DNA from: Tsukamurella spumae
Lineage (GTDB): Bacteria > Actinomycetota > Actinomycetes > Mycobacteriales > Mycobacteriaceae
Assembly (NCBI RefSeq): GCF_012396015.1
Contig: NZ_JAAXOQ010000001.1
Location: 62,001-126,000 of the forward strand
Length of the DNA stretch: 64,000 nt
Direction: 5' to 3'
The position numbers and the translations under genes were made by a program. This document shows, one piece after another, positions 28,351 to 36,883 of the stretch. A model generated the notes under the pieces. It was not told the origin of the DNA. It saw nothing but the letters and a program-made list of their open reading frames with translations, and made no database searches. The number at the start of each line of letters is the position of its first letter. Position 1 is the stretch's first letter.

Positions 28351-30036
28351 ATGATGATGGATGTCGTGAGCGACGGTGCGGCCGCTCGGCGCGGGGCGGT
28401 GGCAGCGCTCCGTCGGTGGGTCGGTCGATTCTCCGCGGCGGGTCTGGTCATCGCGCTCGTGTTCTTCGCCTGGTCGATGACGCCCTCGCTGCTGCCGCGC
28501 CCGTGGTTCCTGCAGTCGGCGGCCACCGGCCTGTCCGTCGCGGTCGGCTATGGGATCGGGACCGGCCTCGCCGTCCTCGCGCGCCTCGGCGGCTTCCGGC
28601 CCGTGTACTCGGACCGATTGCGCCGCACCGGATGGTGGGCGCTCGCGGTGGCGGCGGTGGTCGTGATCCCCGTGTTCACGGTGATCGGTCACCACTGGCA
28701 GCAGGAGGTGCGCGATCTCATGGGGGTGCCGCGCGAACCGGCTCCGCTCTACTCGGTGGTGGTCCTGGTGTCGGTGGTCGTCGCGCTGATCGTGGTGCAG
28801 ATCGGTAGGGGGATCCTCGTTCTGGCGCGGTGGGTGCGCCGGGGCCTGCTTCGGGTGGTGCCGCCGGTCGTCGCCGGAGTCGCCACGGTCGTCGTGGTGG
28901 CGGTCGTACTCGGCCTGGCGGTCTCCGGGGTCGTCGACCGCGGGATCATCGGCACGGCGTCGGCCACCGCGGAACTGACGGACAAGAGCACCGCGCCCGG
29001 CGTCGAGCAGCCGAGGGCCCCTGAACGCAGTGGGTCGCCGGCGTCGGCGGAGGCATGGGATTCACTCGGCCGTGAGGGGCGCACGTTCGTCGCCGGCGGA
29101 CCGTCGGCCGACCGGATCGCGCAGGTCCTGGGCGTGCCCGCCAGGACGCCGATCCGGGTGTACGCCGGCCGGGTGTCCGCCGATTCCGTGGACGGGGTCG
29201 CGCAGCGCGTGGTCGCTGAGCTCGAGCGCACGCACGCGTTCGAGCGCAGGGTGCTCGCCGTCGTCACCACGACCGGCCGCGGCTGGATCAATCCGAACGT
29301 GGCGTCGTCGTTCGAGTACATCAACGGCGGGGATACCGCGATCGCGGCGATGCAGTACTCGTTCCTGCCGAGCGCCCTGTCCTTCGTCGCGGACCGACAG
29401 CCGCCGCTCGACGCGGGGAAGGCGCTGTTCACCGCGGTGCGCGATCGCTGGTCGCGGTTGCCCGAGGGCGCGCGGCCGAAGCTCGTGGTGTTCGGCGAGA
29501 GTCTCGGCAGCTACGGCGGCCAGGGTGCCTTCCGCGACGCGCCCGACATGCTGGCCCAGGTCGACGGTGCGCTGTTGGTCGGCACGCCGAACTTCGCGCA
29601 ACCCTGGCGTGGGCTCACCGACGCGCGGGATGCGGGTTCGCCGGAGCGGCTGCCGGTGGTCGACGGTGGCCGCAACATCCGGTTCGCGTCGCGGATCCAG
29701 GACGTGCACCAGCCGGCGACCGCGTGGTCGTTCCCGCGGGTCGTGTACTGGCAGCACGCCAGTGACCCGATCACGTGGTGGAACCGGGAGCTGGCGTACC
29801 AACGGCCGGACTGGTTGCGCGAGCCGCTCGGCCCGGATGTCGATCCGCTGATGCGTTGGTTGCCGGTGGTGACCTTCTGGCAGGTCACGATGGACATGGT
29901 GTTCTCCGCCGATGTGCCGGACGGGTTCGGTCACTCCTTCGGTCCGGATGCGGTGTGGCTGTGGCGCGACATCCTCGCCTCGGACCTGCCGCACCCGGTG
30001 GTCCAGCGGATCGAGGACACGATGAACGGTCGCTGA
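28351..30036 (+). CDS. Membrane-anchored alpha/beta-hydrolase (Abhydrolase_9 type)
   Basis: The product (about 562 residues) has several N-terminal hydrophobic helices between about residues 28 and 195, including the SMTPSLLPRPWFLQ segment typical of this actinobacterial family. A C-terminal alpha/beta-hydrolase domain follows with nucleophile motif GESLGS (about 390), a YWQHASDPITWW segment and a late GFGHSF histidine. The hydrolase domain is probably extracytoplasmic, where it could act on cell-envelope lipids or esters; the substrate is unknown. The start is ambiguous among GTG 28348 and three successive ATGs. A strong hairpin follows the stop. Confidence 0.82.
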   Translation: MMMDVVSDGAAARRGAVAALRRWVGRFSAAGLVIALVFFAWSMTPSLLPRPWFLQSAATGLSVAVGYGIGTGLAVLARLGGFRPVYSDRLRRTGWWALAVAAVVVIPVFTVIGHHWQQEVRDLMGVPREPAPLYSVVVLVSVVVALIVVQIGRGILVLARWVRRGLLRVVPPVVAGVATVVVVAVVLGLAVSGVVDRGIIGTASATAELTDKSTAPGVEQPRAPERSGSPASAEAWDSLGREGRTFVAGGPSADRIAQVLGVPARTPIRVYAGRVSADSVDGVAQRVVAELERTHAFERRVLAVVTTTGRGWINPNVASSFEYINGGDTAIAAMQYSFLPSALSFVADRQPPLDAGKALFTAVRDRWSRLPEGARPKLVVFGESLGSYGGQGAFRDAPDMLAQVDGALLVGTPNFAQPWRGLTDARDAGSPERLPVVDGGRNIRFASRIQDVHQPATAWSFPRVVYWQHASDPITWWNRELAYQRPDWLREPLGPDVDPLMRWLPVVTFWQVTMDMVFSADVPDGFGHSFGPDAVWLWRDILASDLPHPVVQRIEDTMNGR

Positions 30037-30055
30037 CCGGCGCTGGAGACGACGA

Positions 30056-30085
30056 CACCCCCGAGGCGGGGCGGCCTCGGGGGTG
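30056..30085. terminator. Strong hairpin between convergent genes
   Basis: CACCCCCGAGGC and GCCTCGGGGGTG form a perfect 12-bp stem with a 6-base loop. It lies 20 bases after the hydrolase stop and just past the stop of the convergent repeat protein. It could serve as terminator in both directions. Confidence 0.8.
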
Positions 30086-30104
30086 CGGTCGGACTACGGG
30101 TCGA

Positions 30105-30536
30105 TCAGGCGGCGGGCTTGGCCGTGGTCGTCGTGGCCGCCGCGGGGGTGGCGGGCTTCGCAGCAGGCTTGGCTGCGGGCTTCGCGGCGGGGGTGGCCGG
30201 CTTCGTGGTGGTCGTCGTCGCCGCTGCGGGCGTCGTCGGCTTCGCGGCCGGGGTGGCGGGCTTCGCCGCCGGGGTGGCGGGCTTCGCGGCCGGGGTGGCG
30301 GGCTTGGCGGCCGGGGTGGCGGGCTTGGCGGGGGTCGCGCCGTTCGTGGGCCGCCAGCGGTAGCGATTGCCGTCCTGTACGCACGTGAGGTTCGTCCCGT
30401 TGTGCACAGCGGTCTTGCCCGCATCGGCCTTGGCGCAGAACCGGCCGTTGGCGGGCTCGGCCCCCGCGACGCCGGGGACGAGGGTGGTGATCGCGACGGC
30501 CGCGGCGACGCCCGCGACGAGCTTCTTCATCGACAT
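30105..30536 (-). CDS. Secreted Ala/Lys/Pro/Thr-repeat protein
   Basis: The 143-residue product begins with a classic signal peptide (MKKLVAGVAAAVAITTLV, likely cleaved after VAGA near residue 26). A short domain follows with two Cys (about 33-60, ending NGNRYRWRP). Residues 65 to the end are low-complexity repeats of the AKPATPA type. There are no sorting or lipobox motifs. The ATG at 30536 has a TAGGTT box 7 bases upstream, which decides the start. The basic repeat tail could bind cell-wall polymers or nucleic acid, but the family is not recognised. It is convergent with the hydrolase gene. Confidence 0.75.
   Translation of the reverse strand: MSMKKLVAGVAAAVAITTLVPGVAGAEPANGRFCAKADAGKTAVHNGTNLTCVQDGNRYRWRPTNGATPAKPATPAAKPATPAAKPATPAAKPATPAAKPTTPAAATTTTTKPATPAAKPAAKPAAKPATPAAATTTTAKPAA
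30238..30321. repeat. Four tandem 21-bp coding repeats
   Basis: Four near-identical 21-bp units, starting GGCTTCGCGGCCGGGG on the plus strand, encode the seven-residue repeat of the secreted protein. Further degenerate units lie on both sides. Confidence 0.85.
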
Positions 30537-30742
30537 GGGCCTGAACCTAGCGAAGATTCTCACGTGATGTTCAGTCGGGACTCAGGTTTGCAGCCGTATG
30601 TACCGTTCTGGGCGGTTCGGATCTCAGGTTGTGAGATCGCGAAGGGGTGTGCGTTGCCTGCGGCCGAGCCGGCTCGATTCCCTTCGATCCACGGTGAGCG
30701 CAAGGGGTCACAGGCGAATCCCCGCGGCCTACCGTCGAATCC
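30537..30742. promoter_or_regulatory. Divergent intergenic region with two -10 boxes, a hairpin and a short ORF
   Basis: On the minus strand TAGGTT (30549-30544) is 7 bases from the repeat-protein ATG. On the plus strand TACCGT (30730-30735) is 7 bases from the GTG of the first LLM gene. Between them is GATCTCA-GGTTG-TGAGATC (30620-30638). A 16-codon ORF starting GTG at 30647, with two Cys codons (V/M-C-V-A-C), ends at 30697. The function of the hairpin and ORF is unproven. Confidence 0.5.
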
Positions 30743-31837
30743 GTGACTGCGACAACCTCTCGCCCTATCCTCGGGATCGCCCTGGAGCCGTTCGGCTGGC
30801 ATCCCGCAGCGTTCGCGGAGGTCGGCGCGGACCCACTGGAGGCCACCTCCGCGGAGCATTGGGTTGGGCTGGCCCGCTCCGCGGAGGTGACCGCCGCCGA
30901 CCTCGTGACCTTCGAGGACTCGTTCACGCTCACCGCCCGCGACCGGTTGAGCGGCCGCTTCGACGCGACGCTGCTGGCGGCGCGGCTGGCGCCGTCGGTG
31001 CCGCGGATCGGGCTGGTGCCCACGATCACCACCACGCACACCGAGCCCTTCCACGCCTCCAAGGCGGTCGCGACGCTCGACTACGTGAGCGGTGGCCGCG
31101 CGGGTGTGCTCGCCGCCACCACGGGCGCCGCAGACGATGCAGCGCTCGTCGGGCGTAAGGGCCCGCAGACACCCGCGTCCCGCGCCGAGGAGGCGCGCGA
31201 GTACATCGAGGTGCTGCGCGATCTCTGGGACAGCTGGGAGGACGACGCGATCATCAAGGACCGCGCCACCGGCCGCTTCATCGACCGGGACCGCCTGCAC
31301 TACATCGACTTCCGGGGGGAGTACTTCTCGGTCAAGGGACCGTCGATCACGCCGCGGCCGCCGCAGGGGAGCCCGCCGGTGATCGTCCGGGTCACCGGCG
31401 CTCAGACCGAGGCGCTCGCCGCCCGCGCGGACGTGGCGATCGTGCCCGCCGCGGTCGATGAGTCCCTGGTGGAGACGGTGTCCCGGCTCCGCGCCGCAGG
31501 GGTGGCCCGCGTCCTCGTCGACGTCACCGTCCACCTCGCGGATTCCGAACGGACCGCGCGGCGCCGGATCGAGAAGCTGGACCGCCGTGAGCCGGCGGAC
31601 GACGACACCCTCGTCTTCGCCGGGACGGGGGAGTCCCTCGCCCGTGCGGTCGCCGGGTGGCAGGCCCTCGGCTTCGACGGTGCCCGTCTGCGCCCCGGCG
31701 TCAACGCCGTCGACCTTCCCCGACTGCGATCCGCCGTCACTCCGCTCCTGCACGGCTCGCCGCGCACGGGCTCGCTGCGCGAGATCCTCGGCCTCGCGCC
31801 GGCCGTCAACCGTTTCGTCGCCGTGAAGGGTGCCTGA
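30743..31837 (+). CDS. LLM-class flavin-dependent monooxygenase (1)
   Basis: The 364-residue product is a luciferase-like TIM-barrel flavoenzyme. Visible segments are GIALEPFGWHPAAF at the N-terminus, GLVPTITTTHTEPFHASKA, and GGRAGVLAATTGA in the flavin phosphate region. Enzymes of this class use FMNH2 or F420 with O2 to cleave C-S or C-N bonds or hydroxylate substrates. The GTG start is fixed by a TACCGT box 7 bases upstream. It is first in a three-gene operon with two other LLM enzymes; its stop overlaps the next ATG (TGATG). The substrate is unknown. Confidence 0.82.
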   Translation: MTATTSRPILGIALEPFGWHPAAFAEVGADPLEATSAEHWVGLARSAEVTAADLVTFEDSFTLTARDRLSGRFDATLLAARLAPSVPRIGLVPTITTTHTEPFHASKAVATLDYVSGGRAGVLAATTGAADDAALVGRKGPQTPASRAEEAREYIEVLRDLWDSWEDDAIIKDRATGRFIDRDRLHYIDFRGEYFSVKGPSITPRPPQGSPPVIVRVTGAQTEALAARADVAIVPAAVDESLVETVSRLRAAGVARVLVDVTVHLADSERTARRRIEKLDRREPADDDTLVFAGTGESLARAVAGWQALGFDGARLRPGVNAVDLPRLRSAVTPLLHGSPRTGSLREILGLAPAVNRFVAVKGA

Positions 31838-32865
31838 TGACCTCGCTGAACGTTCTCGACCTGGCGCCGATCCCCGACGGATCCACCCCCGCGGCCGCGC
31901 TCCGCAACACCCTCGAGCTCGCGCGCCGCGCCGAGGACTGGGGCTACAGCCGCTACTGGGTGGCCGAACACCATTTCGCGCACGTCGCCAGCGCCGCCCC
32001 GGCGGTCCTGATCGGGGAGATCCTCGCCGCCACCACCCGGATCCGCGTCGGATCGGCGGCGGTGCTCGTGGGTTTCACCACCGCACCCGCGGTCGCGGAC
32101 GCCTTCGGCGTGCTGGCGGCGCTGCACCCGGGCCGGGTCGACATCGGGCTGGGCCGCACCGGGCAGCGGCTGCGGACGCCGCCGCCCGGCGCGCCGGCGC
32201 CGAATCCGGTCGTCGTGGCCGGCTACGAGACCCTCTATCACCCGCACGCGGAGCCGCCCGGCTTCGCGGAGCAGGTCGACGACGTGCTGGCGCTGATCGG
32301 CGGCACCTTCACCGCCGGCGGCCGCCCGCTGCGTTCGCCCGTCGCCGAGGCCGCCCACGACGCGCCGGTCTGGCTGTTCGGCAGCAGCGCCGGGGAGAGC
32401 GCGCAGGTCGCCGGTGGCCGCGGTCTGCCCTTCGTCGCGAACTACCACGTCAGCCCCGCAACGACTCTCGACGCGGTCCGCGCCTACCGGGAGGCCTTCC
32501 GTCCGTCCGAGCGACTCGCGGCGCCCCGTGTCGTCGTCAGCGCCGATGTCGTGGTCGGCGACACCGACGCGCAGGCCCGGGAGCTCGCCGCGGGCTTCCC
32601 CGCGTGGGTGCATTCGATCCGGTACGGCGCCGGTGCGATCGCCTATCCGCGGGACAGCGCGGCCCTGACCGACGCCGAGCGGGCAGCCGTCGCCGACCGT
32701 ACCGAGACGCAGTTCGTGGGCGATCCGGGGCGCGTCGCCGACGGGCTGCGGGCCCTCGCCGAGCGCACGGACGCCGACGAGATCGTCATCACCTCGGTCA
32801 CCCACGACCACCTCGCGCGCCTGCGCAGCCACGAACTCCTGGCGAAGGAATGGGGACTCCTGTGA
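31837..32865 (+). CDS. LLM-class flavin-dependent oxidoreductase (2), YtmO-like
   Basis: The 342-residue product starts LNVLDLAPIPDGSTPAAAL and has the WVAEHHF and ASAAPAVLIGEILAATTRIR segments of the alkanal-monooxygenase-like (MsnO8/YtmO) subgroup. WLFGSSAGES is the flavin-phosphate-binding region. In Bacillus, YtmO lies in an operon for S-alkyl-cysteine breakdown, together with a DszA-type monooxygenase like the one encoded next here. The ATG overlaps the upstream stop (TGATG) and the stop overlaps the next GTG (GTGA). Substrate and reductant partner are not shown by the sequence. Confidence 0.83.
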   Translation: MTSLNVLDLAPIPDGSTPAAALRNTLELARRAEDWGYSRYWVAEHHFAHVASAAPAVLIGEILAATTRIRVGSAAVLVGFTTAPAVADAFGVLAALHPGRVDIGLGRTGQRLRTPPPGAPAPNPVVVAGYETLYHPHAEPPGFAEQVDDVLALIGGTFTAGGRPLRSPVAEAAHDAPVWLFGSSAGESAQVAGGRGLPFVANYHVSPATTLDAVRAYREAFRPSERLAAPRVVVSADVVVGDTDAQARELAAGFPAWVHSIRYGAGAIAYPRDSAALTDAERAAVADRTETQFVGDPGRVADGLRALAERTDADEIVITSVTHDHLARLRSHELLAKEWGLL

Positions 32866-34202
32866 GCATCGCAAACACCGGTATCGCGGTGCGGGAGGGC
32901 GAGCACCGCAAGCCGATCCACCTCGCCGCGCATTTCCCCGGGGTGAACCACAACACCGTGTGGTCCGATCCGTCCGCGCGGAGCCAGGTGGAGTTCGACT
33001 CGTTCGTGCACCTCGCCCGCGCCGCCGAGCGGGGGAGGTTCGACTTCTTCTTCCTCGCCGAGGGCCTCCGATTGCGCGAGCACCTCGGGCGCATCCACGA
33101 TCTCGACGTCGTCGGCAGACCGGACACCTTCACCGTGCTCGCCGCGCTGGCGGCCGTCACCGACCGCATCGGTCTCGCGGGCACGATCAACACGACCTTC
33201 AACGAGCCCTTCGAGGTGGCGCGGCAGTTCGCCACCCTCGATCACCTCAGCGCCGGCCGCGCCGCCTGGAACATGGTCACCAGCTCCGACGCGTTCACCG
33301 GCGAGAACTTCCGTCGCGGCGGCTTTCTGGCGCACGCCGACCGGTACCGTCGCGCAGACGAGTTCGTGACCGTCGCCCAGCGGTTCTGGGACGGCTGGGG
33401 CGGCGATCCGATCGTGCACCACGGTAGGCAGTTCGACGTGCGGGGCGGGTCGCCGCTGCCGCCGTCACCGCAGGGGCACCCGGTCCTGTTGCAGGCGGGC
33501 GACTCCGGGGAGGGTCGTGACTTCGCGGCGGCGCGGGCCGACGCCATCTTCACGCGGCACGGCTCGCTCGAGAGCGGCCGGGCCTTCTACGCGGATGTCA
33601 AGCGCCGCGCCGCGGACCGCGGGCGTAACCCGGACCACCTCAAGGTCTTTCCCGGGGCGGCCGCCGTCATCGGGGCCACCGCCGACGAGGCCGCGGAGAA
33701 GGCCCGTGAGATCCGCCGCAGCCAGGTGGGCCCGCAGACCGCGCTGAACTTCCTCGAGCAGGTCTGGGGACGCGAACTCCAGTCCTTCGATCCCGACGGT
33801 CCGCTGCCCGATGTCGAGCCGGTCTTCGAGGAGCAGGCGGTGAAGGGGCGGGTCCTGCACGCGGATCCGCGCGAGATCGTGGCCACCTACCGGGCGCGTG
33901 CCGAAGCGGGCGGGCTGTCCATCCGCGAGCTGGTGATCGAGCTCAACACCCGGCCACAGTTCGTGGGGACCGCGGAGCAGGTCGCGGACGAGATCGACAC
34001 CTACGTCCAGGCCGATGCGGCCGACGGCTTCATCCTGGTGCCGCACCTCACCCCGACCGGCCTGGACGAGTTCGTCGACGATGTGGTTCCGCTGTTGCAG
34101 GAGCGGGGCGCATTCCGGTCCGAGTACACGGGCACGACGCTCCGCGAGCACCTCGGGCTCCCGGTTCCCGGGGCCGACGAGACCGCCCGCCGCGTCGGTT
34201 AG
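32862..34202 (+). CDS. NtaA/SnaA/DszA-family FMN monooxygenase (3)
   Basis: The 446-residue product has the longer architecture of the NtaA/SnaA/DszA family: PIHLAAHFPGVNHNTVW at the N-terminus, then FFFLAEGL, RAAWNMVTSSD (a family hallmark), PVLLQAGDSGEG for flavin phosphate binding, and a C-terminal GTAEQVADEID segment. Members need FMNH2 from a separate reductase and oxidise chelators, pristinamycin precursors, sulfones or N-acetyl-S-alkyl-cysteines. No reductase gene is present in the window. It is last in the LLM operon, and a separate promoter drives the acyl-CoA synthetase that follows. Confidence 0.86.
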   Translation: MSIANTGIAVREGEHRKPIHLAAHFPGVNHNTVWSDPSARSQVEFDSFVHLARAAERGRFDFFFLAEGLRLREHLGRIHDLDVVGRPDTFTVLAALAAVTDRIGLAGTINTTFNEPFEVARQFATLDHLSAGRAAWNMVTSSDAFTGENFRRGGFLAHADRYRRADEFVTVAQRFWDGWGGDPIVHHGRQFDVRGGSPLPPSPQGHPVLLQAGDSGEGRDFAAARADAIFTRHGSLESGRAFYADVKRRAADRGRNPDHLKVFPGAAAVIGATADEAAEKAREIRRSQVGPQTALNFLEQVWGRELQSFDPDGPLPDVEPVFEEQAVKGRVLHADPREIVATYRARAEAGGLSIRELVIELNTRPQFVGTAEQVADEIDTYVQADAADGFILVPHLTPTGLDEFVDDVVPLLQERGAFRSEYTGTTLREHLGLPVPGADETARRVG

Positions 34203-34244
34203 CGCTCTTGACCCGTTTGTCGCGCACGACCGGCACGGACGGGC

Positions 34245-34250
34245 TACGGT
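34245..34250 (+). promoter_or_regulatory. -10 element TACGGT for the acyl-CoA synthetase gene
   Basis: TACGGT ends 6 bases before the ATG at 34257. This predicts a leaderless mRNA separate from the LLM operon. Confidence 0.5.
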
Positions 34251-34256
34251 GCCGCC

Positions 34257-35882
34257 ATGAGCCGAGCGATGCGCCCCGATATGTCCGGTATCGACGCCCT
34301 GGCGGTGAACCTCACCCACCGCGTCTGCGTGGGTGACCTGCCCACCCGCGCTGCCCGGACCTTCGGCGATCGGATCGCGATCGTCGACGGCGAGCACGAG
34401 GTCAGCTACCGCGAACTGGAGCGCCGATCCAACGCGCTCGCCCGCGGTCTGCAGGCACGCGGCTTCGGTCGGGGCGACGCCATCGCCCTGCAGCTGCAGA
34501 ACCGCTGGGAGTTCGTGGTCTCGCTGTTCGCGTGCGCGAAGCTCGGGGTGGTGGCGATGCCGTTGAACCTGCTGCTCCCGCCCGGCGACGTCGCCTACCA
34601 GTTGCAGGACAGCGGGGCCCGCGCCGTCATCACCGAGGACGTCTTCGTGCCCGCACTCACTGCCGCGCTGGACGCCGCGGAGAATGGGGTGGAGGCGGTG
34701 TATGTCGTGGCCAACAGCGACGGCGTGCCGCCGACCGAGGTGGGCGGCGTACCGTCGACCGTCTTCCAGGAGGTCGTGGATCCCGACGGTTCCGTCGTCG
34801 AGACGATCGTGGAGGACCGCGACGTGCTCCACTGCCTCTACACCTCCGGCACCACGGCCCGGCCCAAGGGCGTGGTCACCAGCCATGTGGCGGTGCACAT
34901 CTCGGCGCTGTCCTCCGCGCTCGGCCTGGGCCTGCGGCCGGACGTGCAGCCCGTGGTCCAGCCGCTCGCGCTGCCGCTCTTCCACGTCACCGCGCTCGAC
35001 GCGCTGCTCATGCCCACCCTCATCACCGGCGGAACCGCCGTGCTGCTGCGGGGATTCGACCCCGAGAAGCTGGCGCGGGCCTTCGTCGACCACCGGGTCA
35101 CGCACATCACTCTGCTGCCGATGATGTGGGCGGCGCTGCTGGCCCGACCCGAGCTGAACGACGAGAACACCGCGTCCCTGGTCGCCGGGATGTACGCGAT
35201 GGCGCCGATGCCGGCCGAGTTGCTTGCCGCATTGCGGGCGCGGTTCGCCTCCGCCGCCATCATTCTCGGGTCCGGGCAGACCGAGACCACACCCGCCTCG
35301 GAGCTGCAGTGGGCGGGCCACCAGGGCGTCAAGGACGATTCCTGGGGCCCCGCCACCGTTTCCACCGACATCGCCATCATGGGTGCCGACGGTGCCCTGC
35401 TCCCGCCCGGCGAGGTCGGCGAGATCGTGTACCGCTCGCCGCAGCTCATGGAGGGGTACTGGAACAACGCCGCCGCGAACACCGAGTCCTTCGCCCACGG
35501 CTGGTTCCACGGCGGCGACATCGGCTACATCGACGACGAGGGCGTCGTCTTCTTCACCGACCGGGCCAAGGACATCATCAAGTCGGGCGGCGAGAACGTC
35601 TCCTCCGTCGAGGTCGAACGGGTCCTGCTCGGCCACGACACCGTCGCCGAGGTAGCGGTCGTCGGCACCCCGCACGAGCATTGGGGCGAGGCCGTCACGG
35701 CGTTCGTGGTGACCGCACCGTCGGGCGAGGCCGACGGTGACGCCCTCCTCGAGTACGCCCGGGCGAACCTCGCGGGGTTCAAGGCGCCGAAGGAGATCGT
35801 CTTCGTCGACGAGCTGCCCAAGACCGCCACCGGCAAGATCCAGAAGAACCTCGTTCGCACCCTGCGTGCGACACGAACCTAG
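34257..35882 (+). CDS. AMP-dependent acyl-CoA synthetase/ligase
   Basis: The 541-residue product is an adenylate-forming enzyme that activates a carboxylic acid with ATP and joins it to CoA. It has the phosphate loop LYTSGTTARPKG (about 197-208), the SGQTETTP motif (A5 region), HGGDIGYIDDEG (A7), DRAKDIIKSGGENVSS (A8) and the C-terminal catalytic Lys in KTATGKIQKN (A10). Chain specificity cannot be read from the sequence. It lies between two groups of flavin monooxygenases, so it may activate a carboxylate released by their action; that is inference. The stop meets that of the convergent LLM gene with a 4-base overlap. Confidence 0.9.
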   Translation: MSRAMRPDMSGIDALAVNLTHRVCVGDLPTRAARTFGDRIAIVDGEHEVSYRELERRSNALARGLQARGFGRGDAIALQLQNRWEFVVSLFACAKLGVVAMPLNLLLPPGDVAYQLQDSGARAVITEDVFVPALTAALDAAENGVEAVYVVANSDGVPPTEVGGVPSTVFQEVVDPDGSVVETIVEDRDVLHCLYTSGTTARPKGVVTSHVAVHISALSSALGLGLRPDVQPVVQPLALPLFHVTALDALLMPTLITGGTAVLLRGFDPEKLARAFVDHRVTHITLLPMMWAALLARPELNDENTASLVAGMYAMAPMPAELLAALRARFASAAIILGSGQTETTPASELQWAGHQGVKDDSWGPATVSTDIAIMGADGALLPPGEVGEIVYRSPQLMEGYWNNAAANTESFAHGWFHGGDIGYIDDEGVVFFTDRAKDIIKSGGENVSSVEVERVLLGHDTVAEVAVVGTPHEHWGEAVTAFVVTAPSGEADGDALLEYARANLAGFKAPKEIVFVDELPKTATGKIQKNLVRTLRATRT

Positions 35883-36883
35883 GCGGCGGAGGCGAGCGCC
35901 GGGAGTAGGCCGAGCGCATCCGTGAGGATCTGCTCGTAGTCCCGCACGTCGAACTCGTAGGGCAGCTCGAGGCGGAACTCGGTGACCGGCCCCGTCTCCG
36001 GAGCGAACGCCGGGTCCGCGGCGAGCCGCTCGGCGATCTCGGCGATCGGGCCCACGAGGTCCTCCGCGAACAGGGTCCGCCTGTCGCCGTGCGCCGTCCG
36101 GGTGCGCTCGTAGCGCGACCGCGCGTACTCCCGGTACCGCGCGGAGGTCGCGCGGTCCGCACTGTCCGTCGGCACGATCACGCGCCCGACGGCGACCCGC
36201 TTCCCGCCGCCGCCGGCCCGTCGGAAGGCGTCGATGAGGCCGGCCTGCACGGTCCCGAAGTCCTCGGAGTCGATGCCCACCGCCGAGACGATGTTCCCGG
36301 TCAACAGGTGCAGGCCGGCCTCGCCGGTCCACCGCGACGAGCCGAGCGAGGTTCCGCCGTACCAGGACCGGTCCGCGAGGCCGGGGGAGTGCGGCTGCAG
36401 CCGCGGCCGCTGTACGTTCCCGGGCGACTCGATCCGCGTGCCCTCGTCGCCGAGGTACGAGCCGCGCAGGTGCTCGACGGTGCGTGCCACCCGCGAGTAT
36501 CCGGATTCGGTCGGCGGCTCGTCGAAGACGAGGTCGGCGAGCAGGTCCGCGTGCGGCATCCCGGTCGAGAAGCCGGCCTGGATCCGGCCGCGCGACAGGG
36601 CGTCCGCGAGCGAGAGGTCCTCCGCCAGCCGGAAGGGGTTCTCGTAGCCGATGGGGATGACCGCCGTGCCGAGTTCGATCGTCGTGGTGCGCTGGGAGGC
36701 CGCGCCGAGGAAGACCGCGGCCGAGGAGATCCCGTGCTCCAGGTGGCGCTGGCGCACCCAGGCGCCGCGATAGCCGAGCCCCTCGCCGAAGGCGATGAGC
36801 CGCAGGGTGTCCTCGAGGCCGGCGGCGGGGTCGTCGTCGGCGTAGTTGCCGGGCGTCAGGAAGGCCAGGGACTCGACCGTCAT
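35879..36883 (-). CDS. LLM-class flavin-dependent monooxygenase (4), linked to the ABC importer
   Basis: The 334-residue product starts MTVESLAFLTPGNYADDDP. Family segments include VRQRHLEHGISSAAVFLGA, ELGTAVIPIGYENPFRLAED and GRIQAGFSTGMPH. It resembles the putative FMN-dependent KPN_01858-like subgroup often found beside amino-acid-type ABC transporters. The ATG overlaps the stop of the binding-protein gene (TGATG), making it the last of a four-gene leftward operon. The product probably oxidises the compound brought in by that importer; the compound is not identified. Confidence 0.82.
   Translation of the reverse strand: MTVESLAFLTPGNYADDDPAAGLEDTLRLIAFGEGLGYRGAWVRQRHLEHGISSAAVFLGAASQRTTTIELGTAVIPIGYENPFRLAEDLSLADALSRGRIQAGFSTGMPHADLLADLVFDEPPTESGYSRVARTVEHLRGSYLGDEGTRIESPGNVQRPRLQPHSPGLADRSWYGGTSLGSSRWTGEAGLHLLTGNIVSAVGIDSEDFGTVQAGLIDAFRRAGGGGKRVAVGRVIVPTDSADRATSARYREYARSRYERTRTAHGDRRTLFAEDLVGPIAEIAERLAADPAFAPETGPVTEFRLELPYEFDVRDYEQILTDALGLLPALASAA

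Noticed and set aside
30238-30321. Tandem 21-bp repeats considered as a CRISPR array
   Set aside because: Units are contiguous with no spacers, lie in frame inside a coding sequence and encode a protein repeat. No cas genes are present.
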